From positions 81,637,659-81,701,658 of the forward strand of contig NC_089822.1 of assembly GCF_035046505.1 (NCBI RefSeq): a DNA stretch of 64,000 bases. The letters run 5' to 3'. The notes beneath the pieces are model-generated. The model saw nothing but the letters and a program-made list of their open reading frames with translations. It was not told the DNA's origin and did no database searches. A program made the position numbers and the translations under genes. The DNA is from Tiliqua scincoides. Taxonomy: Eukaryota > Chordata > Lepidosauria > Squamata > Scincidae. This document shows positions 45,522 to 55,182 of this stretch, in pieces (the stretch's first letter is position 1; every line of letters starts with the position of its first letter).

Positions 45522-48500
45522 CCCACAACCGATTGAAACCCAAATAGCAAGCCCATTAAAACTTACCTGGAAAAGCTTTGGGACAAAACGGTCTTTCTCA
45601 AGGCCAAGCCAAATATGCAAGAGCTCCAGGACAGATAACGATTGGCAAACACGCATCACAAGTCCAATAGAATAGAAAGTATCTGCAACAGAATCTTGAA
45701 CCACAGGGAACAAGAGCAAAACATTGACTCAGAAGTCTGTTATCCTCTCTTTGCAGTGCACCCTGCTGCTCTCTCCAGCCATTAAGATAACAGGAAGTTA
45801 ATACTGTCCTAGTTTTCTGGAAAGTGACACTGAAGTTTCTCAAGGATTTCCTGTGGCATTGTATGTTTTCCTAGAAGACTAAAAGGAAACTTGGCGTACA
45901 CACTATCATGTTGAAGCTATATAGCTGCCACTAGCACCAACCACAACTGTGCAGGACTTCTAACAAGATTTCTGACGGGAAACAGATGGGCTGCATTCGA
46001 TGGTGACTGCTGTGTTCCCAAGACAGTGTATGGAAGAACCGCAGAAGCTATAATTTGGAGATAGTGCAGCAAAAATAATTCTAGTGTAAGTTTTGGCACT
46101 CTCCCTTTCCATAGCCCCAGCCTAGATCACCTCCTCCCTGCTATTTCTGAAAAAAAAAACACTAAGCCATCAGCCCTAGTGCTAGGTTTACCACAGTGGC
46201 GTCACTAGGATTTGCGTCACCTGGTGCGGGAGGCCTGTGTGCCACCCCATGTAGTGTGATGTACATGGTGATGTACCATCACCCCACCCCCACCGGTTTT
46301 CTGGCTGCACCTTTTGTTAGAACACAGATATTTCAATGTGGCTTGTTTCATTGCATTCTGTATGAAATTACACATTGATTGATATATAACATGATGGTCT
46401 TATTCCTCCAAATTCTGATTTTAGTGATTTTGAAAACTTGTAGAGTCTCTCACACACACACCCCATGTGAACTTGCTAGCAACTTATTGCAGCAGTTCTC
46501 AAACTTTTAGCATTGGGACCCACTTTTTAGAATGACAATCTGTCCAGGACCCATTGGAAGTGATGTCATGGCCAGAAGGGACATCATCAAACAATTAAAA
46601 TAAATAATTATAAATAATTAAATTCAAATAAAATAATTAAATAAGGGGGAGCTACTCCTGTTCCACCAAGTGAATCTACTCTGAAGTAAGTCCTAGTGTG
46701 GTCAATGGGGCTTACTCTCTGGAAAGTGTGGGTAGGATTGCAGCCTGTGAGCCCAATCCTATGCATGTCTACTCTGAAGTAAGTTCCATAGTGGTCAATG
46801 GGGCTTACTCTGTAGTCTGCCTGCAATAACAACCCCCAAAAAGCATCAGTGAGATTTCCAGCCTTCCCCAGTGCCCAGCTTAAAGTTCTTCTATTTCAGG
46901 CACATCAGAATAAAGACCCACCTGGCTTTGCAGGTGCAAAATAGAAAACTTCCCCTTACCATTCAAGCCTCTTTTTTGTTCTTTTTAGGGAATGGAGGCT
47001 GCCTTCTATTGCACTCCAGCTCCATCAGATCAGAACCCTTCTGGTGTCCTCACATTCCCCTTTCCCTGGCCTGACCACCAGCCAAGGCACGTCTGCCTAC
47101 TTGCGAGTAAACGCAACTGTGAGGCTGCTTTGCTTTCCATAGGGCTCCATAGACTGGGAGGAAGGCAGCTGGGAGGGAGGAACCTCCTTCTCCGGTGTTT
47201 TTGGGGGCTGCACTCATTGGATGAGGACCATTCTGATGTCCTTGAAGCCTCACAGCCTGCCTCGACTGAGGCAAGTCCGCCTACTCATGAGTAAACGCGA
47301 CCACGTGGCTTCATTTCGGGCTCAGACTCGCAGCTGGGAGGGGGGAGCTTCTTGGGGGGCTGCATTCATTGGATCTGGACCATTCTGGTATAGTTGGATT
47401 TCTCTCAGCCTGCCCTTTCCAATCGACTATGGCAAATGTGCCTACTCACGAGTAAACGCACGAGTAAACGCATGATATGGCTCGCTTTCACTTTCCATAG
47501 GGCTCCATGCATTTTTTCCTTCTGGTTTTTTGGCCATAACTTTTGAATGAAAGGAGTGATTTCAATTCTGTTTTTTGCACTGCACTCCGCTGGCCATTCT
47601 GCATCCAACGGTGTATGGCATGACATGGTAGCTCCTAATGTCACACCTCCAGGGTGTGTCATTCCCCCAGCGCATCACCTGGTGTGGCCAGCACCCCCCC
47701 CCTAGCGACGCCAGTGGTTTACCAGAATACTGTTTAGACCTCAAGTGGTGATCTGATGGGATGCACTAGTCATCTTTGCCCTTGCATGCTGGTGCTTCTT
47801 CTGCTTGGCAAAGACAAAGAGTTCTGAGACTCCATGCTTGAGTCTTCCTTCTCCTCTTTTCCCTCTTGTTGCCCAAACAGTAGGAGGAACAGAAACTATA
47901 AGAATCGATGTAGAAGGAGAAAGAATTCCTTTCTGGTCATTCATTCATGTGGATAGCCTACACATGATGGGAGTGGGGAGCGTGTGCCATCAGGTTCTGC
48001 CCCCACCAAAGTGCTCCTGAAGACTCGCCCCCAGTTCACATGTATAGCGTTAATAAAAATTAACACTTTTTATTCTGTAAGGGTTGCCTTGACATGCCCA
48101 TTATTCATGGAAGTGGTTTGCGTGCAGTTGGCGTACCTAGCACCACTGGTTACCGGAGTGGACTGCTCTCATTGCTGCCTCCAGCCTACTGCCCTTGGTT
48201 GTCAGAAGCCATGGGTAGACCTGGTGTCTGCCTTGAAATCTCTCAGGGGAGGCCAGGTCTACCCAGAATTCAAAGCATTGCATAGACCTGGCCTCCACCT
48301 CAAGATCTTGGAGGGAAGGTCAGGTCTACCTTGCCATTTGTATCGGTTCATGTCATAAATTAGCCCTTCATTTATTCCTAGAGTTATAAAGTGGATCCCT
48401 TGAAAAGCTGGGACAAAATAGGATATTAAAGGAACCTACCTTCTCCAAAAGACAGAAATCTGATTATCATATTGGTAAAGATCCAGGAATGTCCACAGAA

Positions 48501-48543
48501 CTGGATTAAATAATAGCCGAAGATGTAGGCATTCATTGCACAG
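35303..48543 (-). CDS. HACD4: HACD4 (3-hydroxyacyl-CoA dehydratase 4), coding exons 2-7
   Basis: HACD4 (older name PTPLAD2) belongs to the PHS1/HACD family, which removes water from 3-hydroxyacyl-CoA in very-long-chain fatty acid elongation in the ER membrane. Six minus-strand exons (48543-48440, 45694-45567, 40066-39954, 38168-38062, 37196-37065, 35385-35303) join in phase. From the first Met in the first of them (48536) they give 219 residues; mammalian proteins have about 232. The product is mostly hydrophobic with several membrane spans. The catalytic Tyr and Glu pair of the family, spaced Y-x6-E, is present as YPLTVLAE. The gene is tail-to-tail with FOCAD and upstream of the interferon, as in other amniotes. 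The start is uncertain because exon 1 is not clearly conserved. No defect is seen in these exons. Confidence 0.95.
35990..36206. repeat. Near-perfect inverted repeat, about 99-base arms, 10-base loop
   Basis: Left arm 35999-36097 and right arm 36108-36206 are complementary with only a few mismatches; weaker pairing extends a further 10 bases outward. The inner ends are themselves palindromic (CTTCCTCATGAGGAAG). It lies in the last intron of HACD4. The family is not recognised. Confidence 0.9.
37065..37196 (-). CDS. HACD4: HACD4 exon 6
   Basis: 132 bases after TTCCTAG, encoding FAICESLPHFETAGTYSTQL and SVYFPYVLKLYMAILFG before GTAAGC. It was found by reading the minus strand directly and is conserved across the TYSTQLPF and YFPYVLK motifs. 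Confidence 0.94.
38062..38168 (-). CDS. HACD4: HACD4 exon 5 (catalytic exon)
   Basis: 107 bases after ATTCTAG, encoding YTYCMLAVTRIYFQGLMWLH and YTLWIPLYPLTVLAE. It carries the family Tyr and Glu spaced by seven residues. The donor is GTAAAG. Confidence 0.95.
38400..38520. repeat. SINE/LINE tail fragment
   Basis: TTTTATATCGCTTTTCTTTA and CAAGGTGATTTACAACCTAC resemble the conserved tail of squamate retroposons, diverged. Confidence 0.4.
39142..39632. mobile_element. Harbinger-like element
   Basis: Begins CAGCCCAATCCTGC and ends TTAGGATCAGGCCC, with a 3-base TTA duplication on each side. The interior is GC-rich and has no transposase frame. Confidence 0.6.
39715..39869 (-). mobile_element. 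5S-rRNA-derived SINE, copy 2
   Basis: Same body and tail as the copies at 7154 and 61702. It is flanked by an 11-base direct repeat TGCTGAATGTT (39704-39714 and 39870-39880), as expected after reverse-transcribed insertion. Confidence 0.85.
39954..40066 (-). CDS. HACD4: HACD4 exon 4
   Basis: 113 bases after TTTCCAG, encoding ITERITILFVVIASQEEVQG and KYVVCILFFFWSFMDVV before GTATGA. The SQEEVQ motif is diagnostic for HACD4. Confidence 0.95.
40562..40644. mobile_element. Tiny palindromic MITE, copy 2
   Basis: Inverted ends CCATTTCTGCCCA and TGGGCAGAAATGG with TTGCATATATGCAA inside; TTAA precedes the left end. PiggyBac-like by flank only. Confidence 0.5.
41034..41381. mobile_element. Non-autonomous hAT element
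   Basis: Starts CAGAGGTCTCCAAACC and ends AGTTTAGAGAGCCCTG, with TGTGGCCCTTCAGCTG inside near the right end. Flanks match at 5 of 8. Confidence 0.55.
42188..42616. mobile_element. Non-autonomous hAT element, same family as 18730
   Basis: Ends CAGGGGTGTCCAAAC and GTTTGGCACCCCTG are inverted and flanked by a perfect 8-base duplication AGTTAGAG (42180-42187 and 42617-42624). Confidence 0.92.
42830..43700. repeat. Unclassified interspersed repeat
   Basis: It begins with a retroposon-like AAGGTAGTTTATAGTGAAGG block and continues through GTTGCAGTAATGGAATCTGG, a motif of a common squamate repeat. It has no intact frame and the class is uncertain. Confidence 0.4.
44272..44323. repeat. (ATT)n microsatellite
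   Basis: Seventeen or so ATT units, directly joined to the dispersed repeat that follows. Confidence 0.95.
44324..44580. repeat. Dispersed repeat (ACAAAGCGGTTTACAG family), longer copy
   Basis: TATATACTGCTTTTCAACTA, AAAGCGGTTTACAGAGAA, then AAAAGGGCTCACAATCTAAA and GCCAGTTACTCTCCCCCTGC. It is probably the antisense 3' end of a LINE or SINE with the ATT run as its tail. Confidence 0.55.
45458..45518. repeat. (CA)n microsatellite beside HACD4 exon 3
   Basis: About 30 CA units with no interruption. In the HACD4 transcript it reads (UG)n roughly 50 bases after the exon 3 donor. Confidence 0.97.
45567..45694 (-). CDS. HACD4: HACD4 exon 3
   Basis: 128 bases after TTCAAG, encoding SVADTFYSIGLVMRVCQSLS and LELLHIWLGLEKDRF, ending LFQ before GTAAGT. 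A (CA)n tract of 61 bases lies about 50 bases into the following intron on this strand. Confidence 0.95.
46194..47716. mobile_element. Long non-autonomous hAT element with internal repeats
   Basis: Ends CAGTGGCGTCACTAGG and CCTAGCGACGCCAGTG, flanked by a perfect 8-base duplication GTTTACCA (46186-46193 and 47717-47724). Terminal similarity continues inward (GCGTCACCTGGTG and CATCACCTGGTGTGG). No transposase frame is visible. It contains part of another hAT element at about 46490-46610 and imperfect tandem units at 46990-47480. Confidence 0.88.
46990..47480. repeat. Imperfect tandem repeat, three units of about 160-190 bases
   Basis: Each unit has a CATTGGAT-type start and ends GCCTACTCATGAGTAAACGC or close variants (47093, 47280, 47440). 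Confidence 0.7.
48213..48333. repeat. Short inverted and tandem unit
   Basis: GGGTAGACCTGG at 48213 pairs with CCAGGTCTACCC at 48253, and a similar unit follows at 48280-48333. Confidence 0.6.
48440..48543 (-). CDS. HACD4: HACD4 exon 2
   Basis: Follows CCCTTACAG and reads CAMNAYIFGYYLIQFCGHSW, then TNMIIRFLSFGE, before the donor GTAGGT. The NAY start of the first membrane span matches the family. The ATG at 48536-48534 has G at -3 and is the first usable in-frame Met if exon 1 is non-coding. Confidence 0.94.
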
Positions 48544-49464
48544 CTGTAAGGGAAAGAATGATGAATTCAAACAGCAGAACTAAAACAGAACTAGAGTAGT
48601 GATGGATTGTTAGGCAGCGATTCCATATCCAGAATGCACCAGACAAAGTAATAACACTTTACTATTAAGGACAAAAAGTGATGGCTTCATTGAAACAATG
48701 ACAGGGATGACCCTGCCTATGTCACATGATCAGGAATGAATGAAATGGGAAGCAGTGGTTATTTTGATCAAGATGCTTCCCTTTACTGCAGCTCTCTGAT
48801 TGTGTCAGTTGTGATCTTATCTGCTGTTGCTGCTCCTACATTGTTTTTAAGTACTATGTTTTATTTTATTGTAAGTCGCACTGGGTGGTCGATTTTGTCC
48901 TGGTCCAGAAAGGTGGCATAGAAATACTTTGGACAAGTAAATAAAAGGTTGTCAACAACTGGGGGTGGAGCAGGGCTGCTGATGTCTTCTTTGCTGAAGC
49001 ATTACAGTAGATTTTCAACCAGTGTGCCATGGCATATTGGTGTGCCACGAATGGTCTCGAGGTGTGCTGTGGGAGTTTGGAAGAGGGCAATTTATTAGTA
49101 GAGCAAATGGGAACATGACCCCACACCAGCAGCCTGGTGTGCCTTGTTAATTAAAAAAAAAAACTGATGGTGTGCCTTGCCAATTTTAGAATCTTGTGAG
49201 TGTGCCATGAGATTAAAAAAAGAGGCTGAAAATTGCTGCAGCAGATCGTAGAAGCACATTGGAACAAACAGCTGTGTGACTTCTGCCTTTCTCAATGCTG
49301 GGGGTGTCAAGGTAGGTGGGGTAGGAAGCAGCACACAAAAGGAATATGCCTGAAGATTAAAGGAATGTGCTGTGTTGCTCCTCAGCTCATTACAAACAAA
49401 ACAACATGCAAAAACATTCTTCATAGTTCACTTTTCATTACACAGGGACAAAGAGGTGGGGTGG
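48544..49464. other. HACD4 intron 1, mostly unassigned
   Basis: A retroposon-like tail is at about 48850-48955 (GTAAGTCGCACTGGGTGGTC, AGTAAATAAA). The GTGTGCCATGGCATATTGG region near 49021-49210 resembles an eroded repeat. Confidence 0.4.
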
Positions 49465-49950
49465 GAACATAAGAAGAGCCCCGCTGGATCAGGTCAAAGG
49501 CCCATCTAGTCCAGCTTCCAGTATCTCAGTGGCCCACCAGATGCTTCAGGGAGCACACAAGACAACAAGAGACCTGCATCCTGGTGCCCTCCCTTGCATC
49601 TGGTATTCTGAGGTAGCCTACTTCTAAAACCAGGAGTTTTCACATACCCATCAAAGCTTGTAACCTATGATGGACTTCTCCAGAAATGTGTCCAATCCCC
49701 TTTTAAAGGCATCCAGGTCAGATGCCATCACCACATCCTGTAGCAAGGAGTTCCATAGACTTATTACATGTTGGGTAAAGAAATATTCTCTTTTGTCTGT
49801 CCTGACTCTCCCAACACTCAATTTTAGTGGATGTCCTCTGGTTCCGGTGTTGTGTGAGAGGGAAAAGAACATCCCTTTATTCACTTTATCCATCCTCTGC
49901 ATAATTTTGTATGTCTCAATCATGCCTTCGCCCTCAAACACCTTCTTCAG
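49465..49950 (-). mobile_element. CR1/L2 LINE 3' fragment
   Basis: The minus strand reads SLSHNTGTRGHPLKLSVGRV and WNSLLQDVV as in copy B, then the 3' end with GATCCAGCGGGGCTC. It is more diverged than copies A and B. Confidence 0.85.
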
Positions 49951-50509
49951 GAAAGATCCATAGCAGAGTTTAAAGACCTGTTCTTAGATATAGTCAAATT
50001 AGCTGCACAATCCTATGCATGCTTACTCAGAAGTAAGTTCCACTGTGTTCAACAGGCCTTACTCTCAGTCAAGTTGCCTGAACAGCAGTTCTATACAAGA
50101 TGCTGGAAGTGATCAAAAGCCATTTTTTTCCCTGAGACTTCTCCGACCACTTCTTAGGGTCTCATGGACCACAAATTGGGAACCAGTGCTATGCGTACTT
50201 ACCTGAGAATAGCTCCTGTTGAACATAATGGAACTTTTTCCAAGCAAGTCCATGCAAGCCCAAGTAGCTATTCATCAACTTGTAATGTTCGTCATGGATC
50301 TGAACCGTTTGTTGTGCATGTCTTCTTCTTCTTTTTTAATCTCAGGATAACTATAGCAACCTTGTACACATGGCTGAACAATCCTTCCAGGCAGGTCTCC
50401 TTGTGAAGCAAAGAGCTGTGTGTAGCAGGCCATGTTTTCAACACAGCGAGCTACACAATTCTACAAAGGCTGGTGTACTGGGTTCCTGTGAAGCGCTATC
50501 AGACAGGAC

Positions 50510-50695
50510 CTAAGAATATCAAACAGGACCTTGGATTCAAATCTTCACTCAGACAGGAAGCGCACTGGGTGACTCTGGGTTAGGTGCAGTCTTTCAATTT
50601 AATCTACCTTGCAGGACTGTTGTAATGATAAAAGGGGGGGAGACAATGTGCATTGTCCTTGGCTCCTTGAAGAAAGGACGGAACATTAATGCAAT
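50510..50695 (+). mobile_element. tRNA-derived SINE remnant
   Basis: GGATTCAAATCTTCACTCAG, then CACTGGGTGACTCTGGGTTA, CTACCTTGCAGGACTGTTGT and a tail of AAAGGACGGAACATTAATGC. This is the usual order in Sauria-type SINEs. The 5' tRNA part is lost. Confidence 0.6.
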
Positions 50696-50939
50696 ACCAT
50701 AAAATGTTGAGGTTAACTATGGCGTTTTCAAACAACCTCAGGCATTTTCTGATCCAGCAACTGAAGAGCTTGGGAAAAAAGTTTGCCAACTTTGCATTTG
50801 AGGAAGAGAAAGTGATCCGAAAGCCCAGACATTTGGTAGCTCAAGTGCTGCTGCTGCACCCTGATGGTTTGTGGTGGGCTAACCTGGGGCATGAGTTCCA
50901 GGGCCGGCTGGAACTGGGGGAGGGTGGGGGAGAGCCCCT

Positions 50940-51580
50940 AAGAGTGCCTTGCCAGGCTGCTTTCTCCGCAGAGTGACTTGTGAGGTTCAGGTGGGGCTGG
51001 AGAGACCCAAAGGAATCCGCACCTCGCCCCGATGGCCAAACACCCTCCAGACCCCTGAGAGCCCTCCGAGGCCAGTCCCATCAGAGTTAATGGGGCTTCC
51101 TCCCGGGGAGGGTGGCAGCCTCCGTGCGACAGCGCAGCTGATGCGATCGGGCGCTGACACTGGAGGAGGACTTTGGCTGCAGGAAGCTTCCCCCCTCGGG
51201 CGTGTGGGGCAGCAGGGCTCGAACCACAGGAGGCTGAGCTCTGCCCCTTACCTTGGCCCGGGGACTGCCACTCTGGCTGGCTGGCTGGCTGGCTGCGGAG
51301 GCGCGCGGCAGCGTCTGCGGGCTCCTTCCTGCCTACTGCTGCCCCAGCTGGGCTGCAACGCTGCCGGGCGCTCGCCCTTCCTCCTCCTCCTCCTCCTGGC
51401 CTCGCCTTCCCCTCCTCTCCAGCGCGTCAGAGCAGCCAGCACGCAAAAACAGGCAGGCTTCGCTGAGAAGGGAGCGACCAAAGTCAGGACCTCCTTCCAG
51501 AGCTGGAGGCACCAAAGCCTGGCTGATGACTGCGCGGCAGTGTCTAGGCAGGGGAAAGGCGCCCGAGGGGGCACATGACT
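50940..51580 (-). promoter_or_regulatory. CpG-rich block, likely HACD4 promoter and first exon
   Basis: This is the only long stretch with many CpGs and high GC in the right half of the window, about 2.4 kb upstream of HACD4 exon 2. It contains a strong minus-strand donor (CCAAG then GTAAGG, exon end at 51252) whose phase fits exon 2, and a second, weaker donor (GTGCGG, exon end at 51023). The second follows an ATG at 51081-51079 that would add 19 codons starting MGLASEGS. A (GGCT)n run lies at 51273-51296. Which first exon is used cannot be decided here. A LINE fragment abuts its upstream edge. Confidence 0.6.
51273..51296. repeat. (GGCT)n tract in the CpG block
   Basis: Five to six GGCT units close to the strong minus-strand donor at 51251. 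Confidence 0.85.
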
Positions 51581-51596
51581 GGCACGTACCCAGTTG

Positions 51597-51908
51597 TGCA
51601 GGGCATGCCGAGAGGGATGCTCTCTGCCCTCTCACACAACACCAGAACACTAACATGGAGACAAAACAGAATATTTCTTTACCCAGAGTGTACTTTAGTC
51701 TGTGGAACTCCTTGCCACCAGGCGATGGCACCTGGCTTGGATGTCTTTAAGAGGGAATTGGGCACATTTCTGGGGGGAAAGTCCATCACACATTACAAGC
51801 AGTGATGGGCATGTGCAACCTTCTGATCTGAGAAGTAGGCCACCTCAGAATGCCAGATGCGAGGGAGCCGCAACAGGATGCAGGTCTCTTGTGTTCCCTG
51901 AGCATCCT
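51597..51908 (+). mobile_element. CR1/L2 LINE 3' fragment
   Basis: Matches the 3' end of copy A from the ALSHNTRT region through LDVFKRELGTFL to TGCCAGATGCGAGGGAG. It is diverged. It abuts the CpG block on the side away from HACD4. Confidence 0.75.
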
Positions 51909-52307
51909 CATGCCTTGCAGATGACCAATTTCTCATGTGATAGAGCACAGCTGGAGCTCCTCTAGCTACACAATCCTAGGCACATCTGCAAGGAAGCCAG
52001 CTAATAATCATATTTAGCATTTGCGCAGCGCTTTCAAGGTAATGCACAATGAAGTGTTATGACCAGTGTGGTGAGCAAGTATTATTAGCTTTGTCTTGCA
52101 GTGGACACCGAGTGAGAAGGGCTTGCCCTCTGATTTCAAGGCAAAGGCAAAATTTGAAATAGGGAAGTCAAGAGTTATAGTTCGGCCACTATTTTGCACC
52201 AGCCCCCGAGCTGCCCCAAGACATCCTGTGCCTGAGGTGGCCAAATGTTGCTCCCCCCCCCCCATCTGGTGATGTGCCTGCCTCTGTTCCTCCAACACTC
52301 TCAAACC

Positions 52308-52623
52308 CAGGGGTGTCAAACATAAGGTCCATGAGCCAAATGTGGCCCCCAGAAGCCATTTATCTTCCCCCCCCCATTATCATTGGACACTCCCGGCATG
52401 ACAATTGGGCTCTCTCATAACTTGAAAAATATGAATAAGGTTTGCACATTTTCTCTTCTGTCATTTGCAACTAACGAGTTTCTGTGTGAGAACAAAGTGC
52501 TTATTTCTAGCCGTCGTTTGCTTAATGATAGCCCCTCCTGCTTAATGATGTCACTTCTGGCACTAGCAGGCATTATGAATGCTAACTTCAGCGCTCTGTT
52601 ACGAAACAGGTTTGACACCCCTG
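52308..52623. mobile_element. Non-autonomous hAT element (CAGGGGTGTC family)
   Basis: Ends CAGGGGTGTCAAAC and TTTGACACCCCTG; flanks CTCAAACC and CTCGAACC match at 7 of 8. Confidence 0.8.
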
Positions 52624-52631
52624 CTCGAACC

Positions 52632-54350
52632 CTCTCCTCCACCATACTTTGGTTTTGTTCCTCTCTTCTTTTCCAGTCTGGGACAAGGAGGGTGGGATGG
52701 AATGGAGGACAAGGAGGAATGGGACAAGGGGGATGAGTGGAGACAACCAGATGGATGGAACTGGATGCCTCCTGCTGGGCTGTTACCTGAGGCCACCACT
52801 TCAGTTGGCCTCATGAATGGGCCGGCCCTGCAAGCTCTCAATCTGAGCTGCAGCCCACCCACGCAATAAACACCTGGATGCCCTGCATTGACACCAATGG
52901 CAGAACGAGCAGTATTAAAGCTGCCTGCATGGACTGAGTGCATCTGAGGATTGTTTGGAGAAGCTGATGCTGTTTACTAGACCTTCCTTCCAATTTGTTA
53001 ACATTAGACTGTTGTTGTGTTGCAGTTTTTGAGCTCTATTGTCGTTTTATTTTGCCTCCTAGTGTACGGTGTAGAAATGTAACTCTTCACAGTGCAAACA
53101 GTTACGATTACAGTACCCAGAAATGCCAATCATTCTTTGGAAGTGATTGTCATCAGAAAATAACTGCTCAAGAACTCTGGTATGTCAATGGCAGGGATAT
53201 TTATGCTGCCATCAGATGATGGGTGGCAATGAGGTTTCAGTAATAAAATCAGGTCGTGTTATTGCCCTCACAATGACAGCTATGCAGTTCAGTCCTGTGC
53301 ACATCTACTCAGACATTAACCACGTTGAGTTCAATGAGATGTACCCCTAAGAACTGCAGCCTTAGAAAGCCCGATGCTGTCAGTGGTGTCAGACAGATCT
53401 TGAGACTCCTGACTCTGCTTCTCGCAAAGGTGATGATAGCAAAGAGGGCTCCTGGGAAACAGATGTTTGTCAGAGTCCTCTCTACTCTGTGCCCAGGTGT
53501 TCTTGCTGTGACTACTGCTGCCATAACTGCCCTGAGCAGATGGTGTTTGCGCCTCTCATCCCTTGGAACAGTCAAGGGCAATGGCTGTGGCAGGCATTAG
53601 TTTGTGGGGACAAGGATGTATAAAGGACCCTGGCTGGGTGAATTGCTGCCCACCTAAGCCATAGTTGCCACTGAATGTAGTTCAGTGGTAATACACATGT
53701 TCCGAATGCAGTGGCAGCCCAATTCACAGTGCAATCGCATATATTAAAAACATTGTTCAGAGCAGCATAAGATGTGGCAGAAATTCTAGGGTGCCATTGA
53801 ATCTGCAGCTGTGCTAGCAGGAGCACCCTGGAAACTAGCATGACTCCATGCTGGCTGCCACAACTCCAGCCAGTGAAAGTGCCGAAATAGGGCAGAGACA
53901 TGGGAGGGCCTTGGGGGGACAGGAAGAAACTAGCAGATGTCATATCCCAATTCCTCTCCAGACAACAGCCACATCTCAAATGCCAGCATGTTATCCCAGT
54001 GTTGAAACTGGCATATGATCAAAATTCATCCAGAGAAATCAATGGGGAGCAAAAAAAAACACCAAAAAACAAAACAAAAAAAAACTCACCCTTAAATCCC
54101 AACACCCTCCACCCCATCCATAGTGCTGCAATGGAATAGAGAATACTGACTACACAGCCAATCACAGCACACCAACTCCATGACTTAAGCCACTGTGGAA
54201 AGACCATAGCAACTACCACACAGTCATTCCTGCAGGAAGAGATAGCCTTCCTATTCCTGCCTTGGCCACCAACCTGTCTGCCTTGGAAGGACAGGACCCA
54301 GGCTGCCCCTTAACTTGGCAGGAGTTGGGCAGGAGGTCTGGTCTACCCTC
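52632..54350. other. Intergenic, no gene
   Basis: Upstream of HACD4. A short dispersed ACATCTACTCAGACATTAAC motif occurs near 53299. The rest is unassigned and the open frames lack any domain. Confidence 0.45.
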
Positions 54351-54354
54351 CTTG

Positions 54355-54742
54355 GGCAGGAGGTCTGGTCTAGAGGGTAGAGCCTCCGTCTGCCTGAAGA
54401 TAACATCCACAAGGCCGCCAGTTCGAGGCCACCGGCACTGTGCGACCTTGGAGCAGCTGACAAGCTGAAGCCAAGCTATTCCATCTGCTCTGAGCGTGGG
54501 AGGATGGAGGCCAGAATGTGAAGCCAGATCGGAATGAAACACCTGAATGTAGTCGTTCTTGAAAGAAAGAACCTTCTTTGAAAATGTAAAAATCCCTATT
54601 TAATAAGGGATTTAATAAAGTCTGCCTATGTAAACCGCCTTGAATAAAGTCTTGAATAAAGACCAAGAAAGGCGGTATATAAATACCTGTTGTTGTTGTT
54701 GTTGTTATTGTTATTGTTATTATTATTATTATTATTATTATT
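54355..54742 (+). mobile_element. tRNA-derived SINE, copy 1
   Basis: A tRNA-like head with TAGAGGGTAGAGCCTCCG and a B-box CCAGTTCGAGG, a unique body, then TATGTAAACCGCCTTGAATA, AAAGGCGGTATATAAATACC and a (TTG)n(TTA)n tail. It shares its full layout with the copy at 55183. Confidence 0.8.
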
Positions 54743-54924
54743 AACTGCCCCTTACAGATGACGTACTGCTTCCCCAGCCATCTCCACTTGGAGTGGAGTC
54801 AAACTAGGCAAAGTAACGAGATGTGATTTCCTGGGACTGTGGTGGCTCAACACATGTGTGACACATCTACATGTCCACAATCACTTGTGTGATACTGGTA
54901 CCACTGGTTGAAAAGCACAGGCCT

Positions 54925-55040
54925 AGAATGTCTGGAGAATCTGATGATTACCAGACAGAATTTGGTTTAAATCCCCAATCAGGAAGCTCATTGGATGACC
55001 CTTGCTGGGTCACACTGTCTCATGGGTTTGTCATGAAGAG
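54925..55040 (+). mobile_element. Second-type tRNA-derived SINE remnant
   Basis: GGTTTAAATCCCCAATCAGG and AAGCTCATTGGATGACCCTT match the middle of the same family as 50510. Confidence 0.45.
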
Positions 55041-55182
55041 CCACAGAACTTGCCACTATGCCACTCATTATTGTCAGTCAGTATAGGCAATACTGGGCTC
55101 TTTGAAATGATGTTCTAATGCAAAAAAGGCAACTTAAGGGGTAGGTGTGTGGTAAGCTGCTCATCTAGTCTCAGGCGGGAGT

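Noticed and set aside
45280-45675. Open frame with a Thr-His run
   Set aside because: It is created by reading through the (CA)n microsatellite; the real coding sequence here is HACD4 exon 3 on the other strand.
51248-51574. 107-residue N-terminal extension of HACD4 in the CpG block
   Set aside because: The frame joins exon 2 in phase but starts at GTG with no in-frame ATG, so it is more likely 5' UTR.
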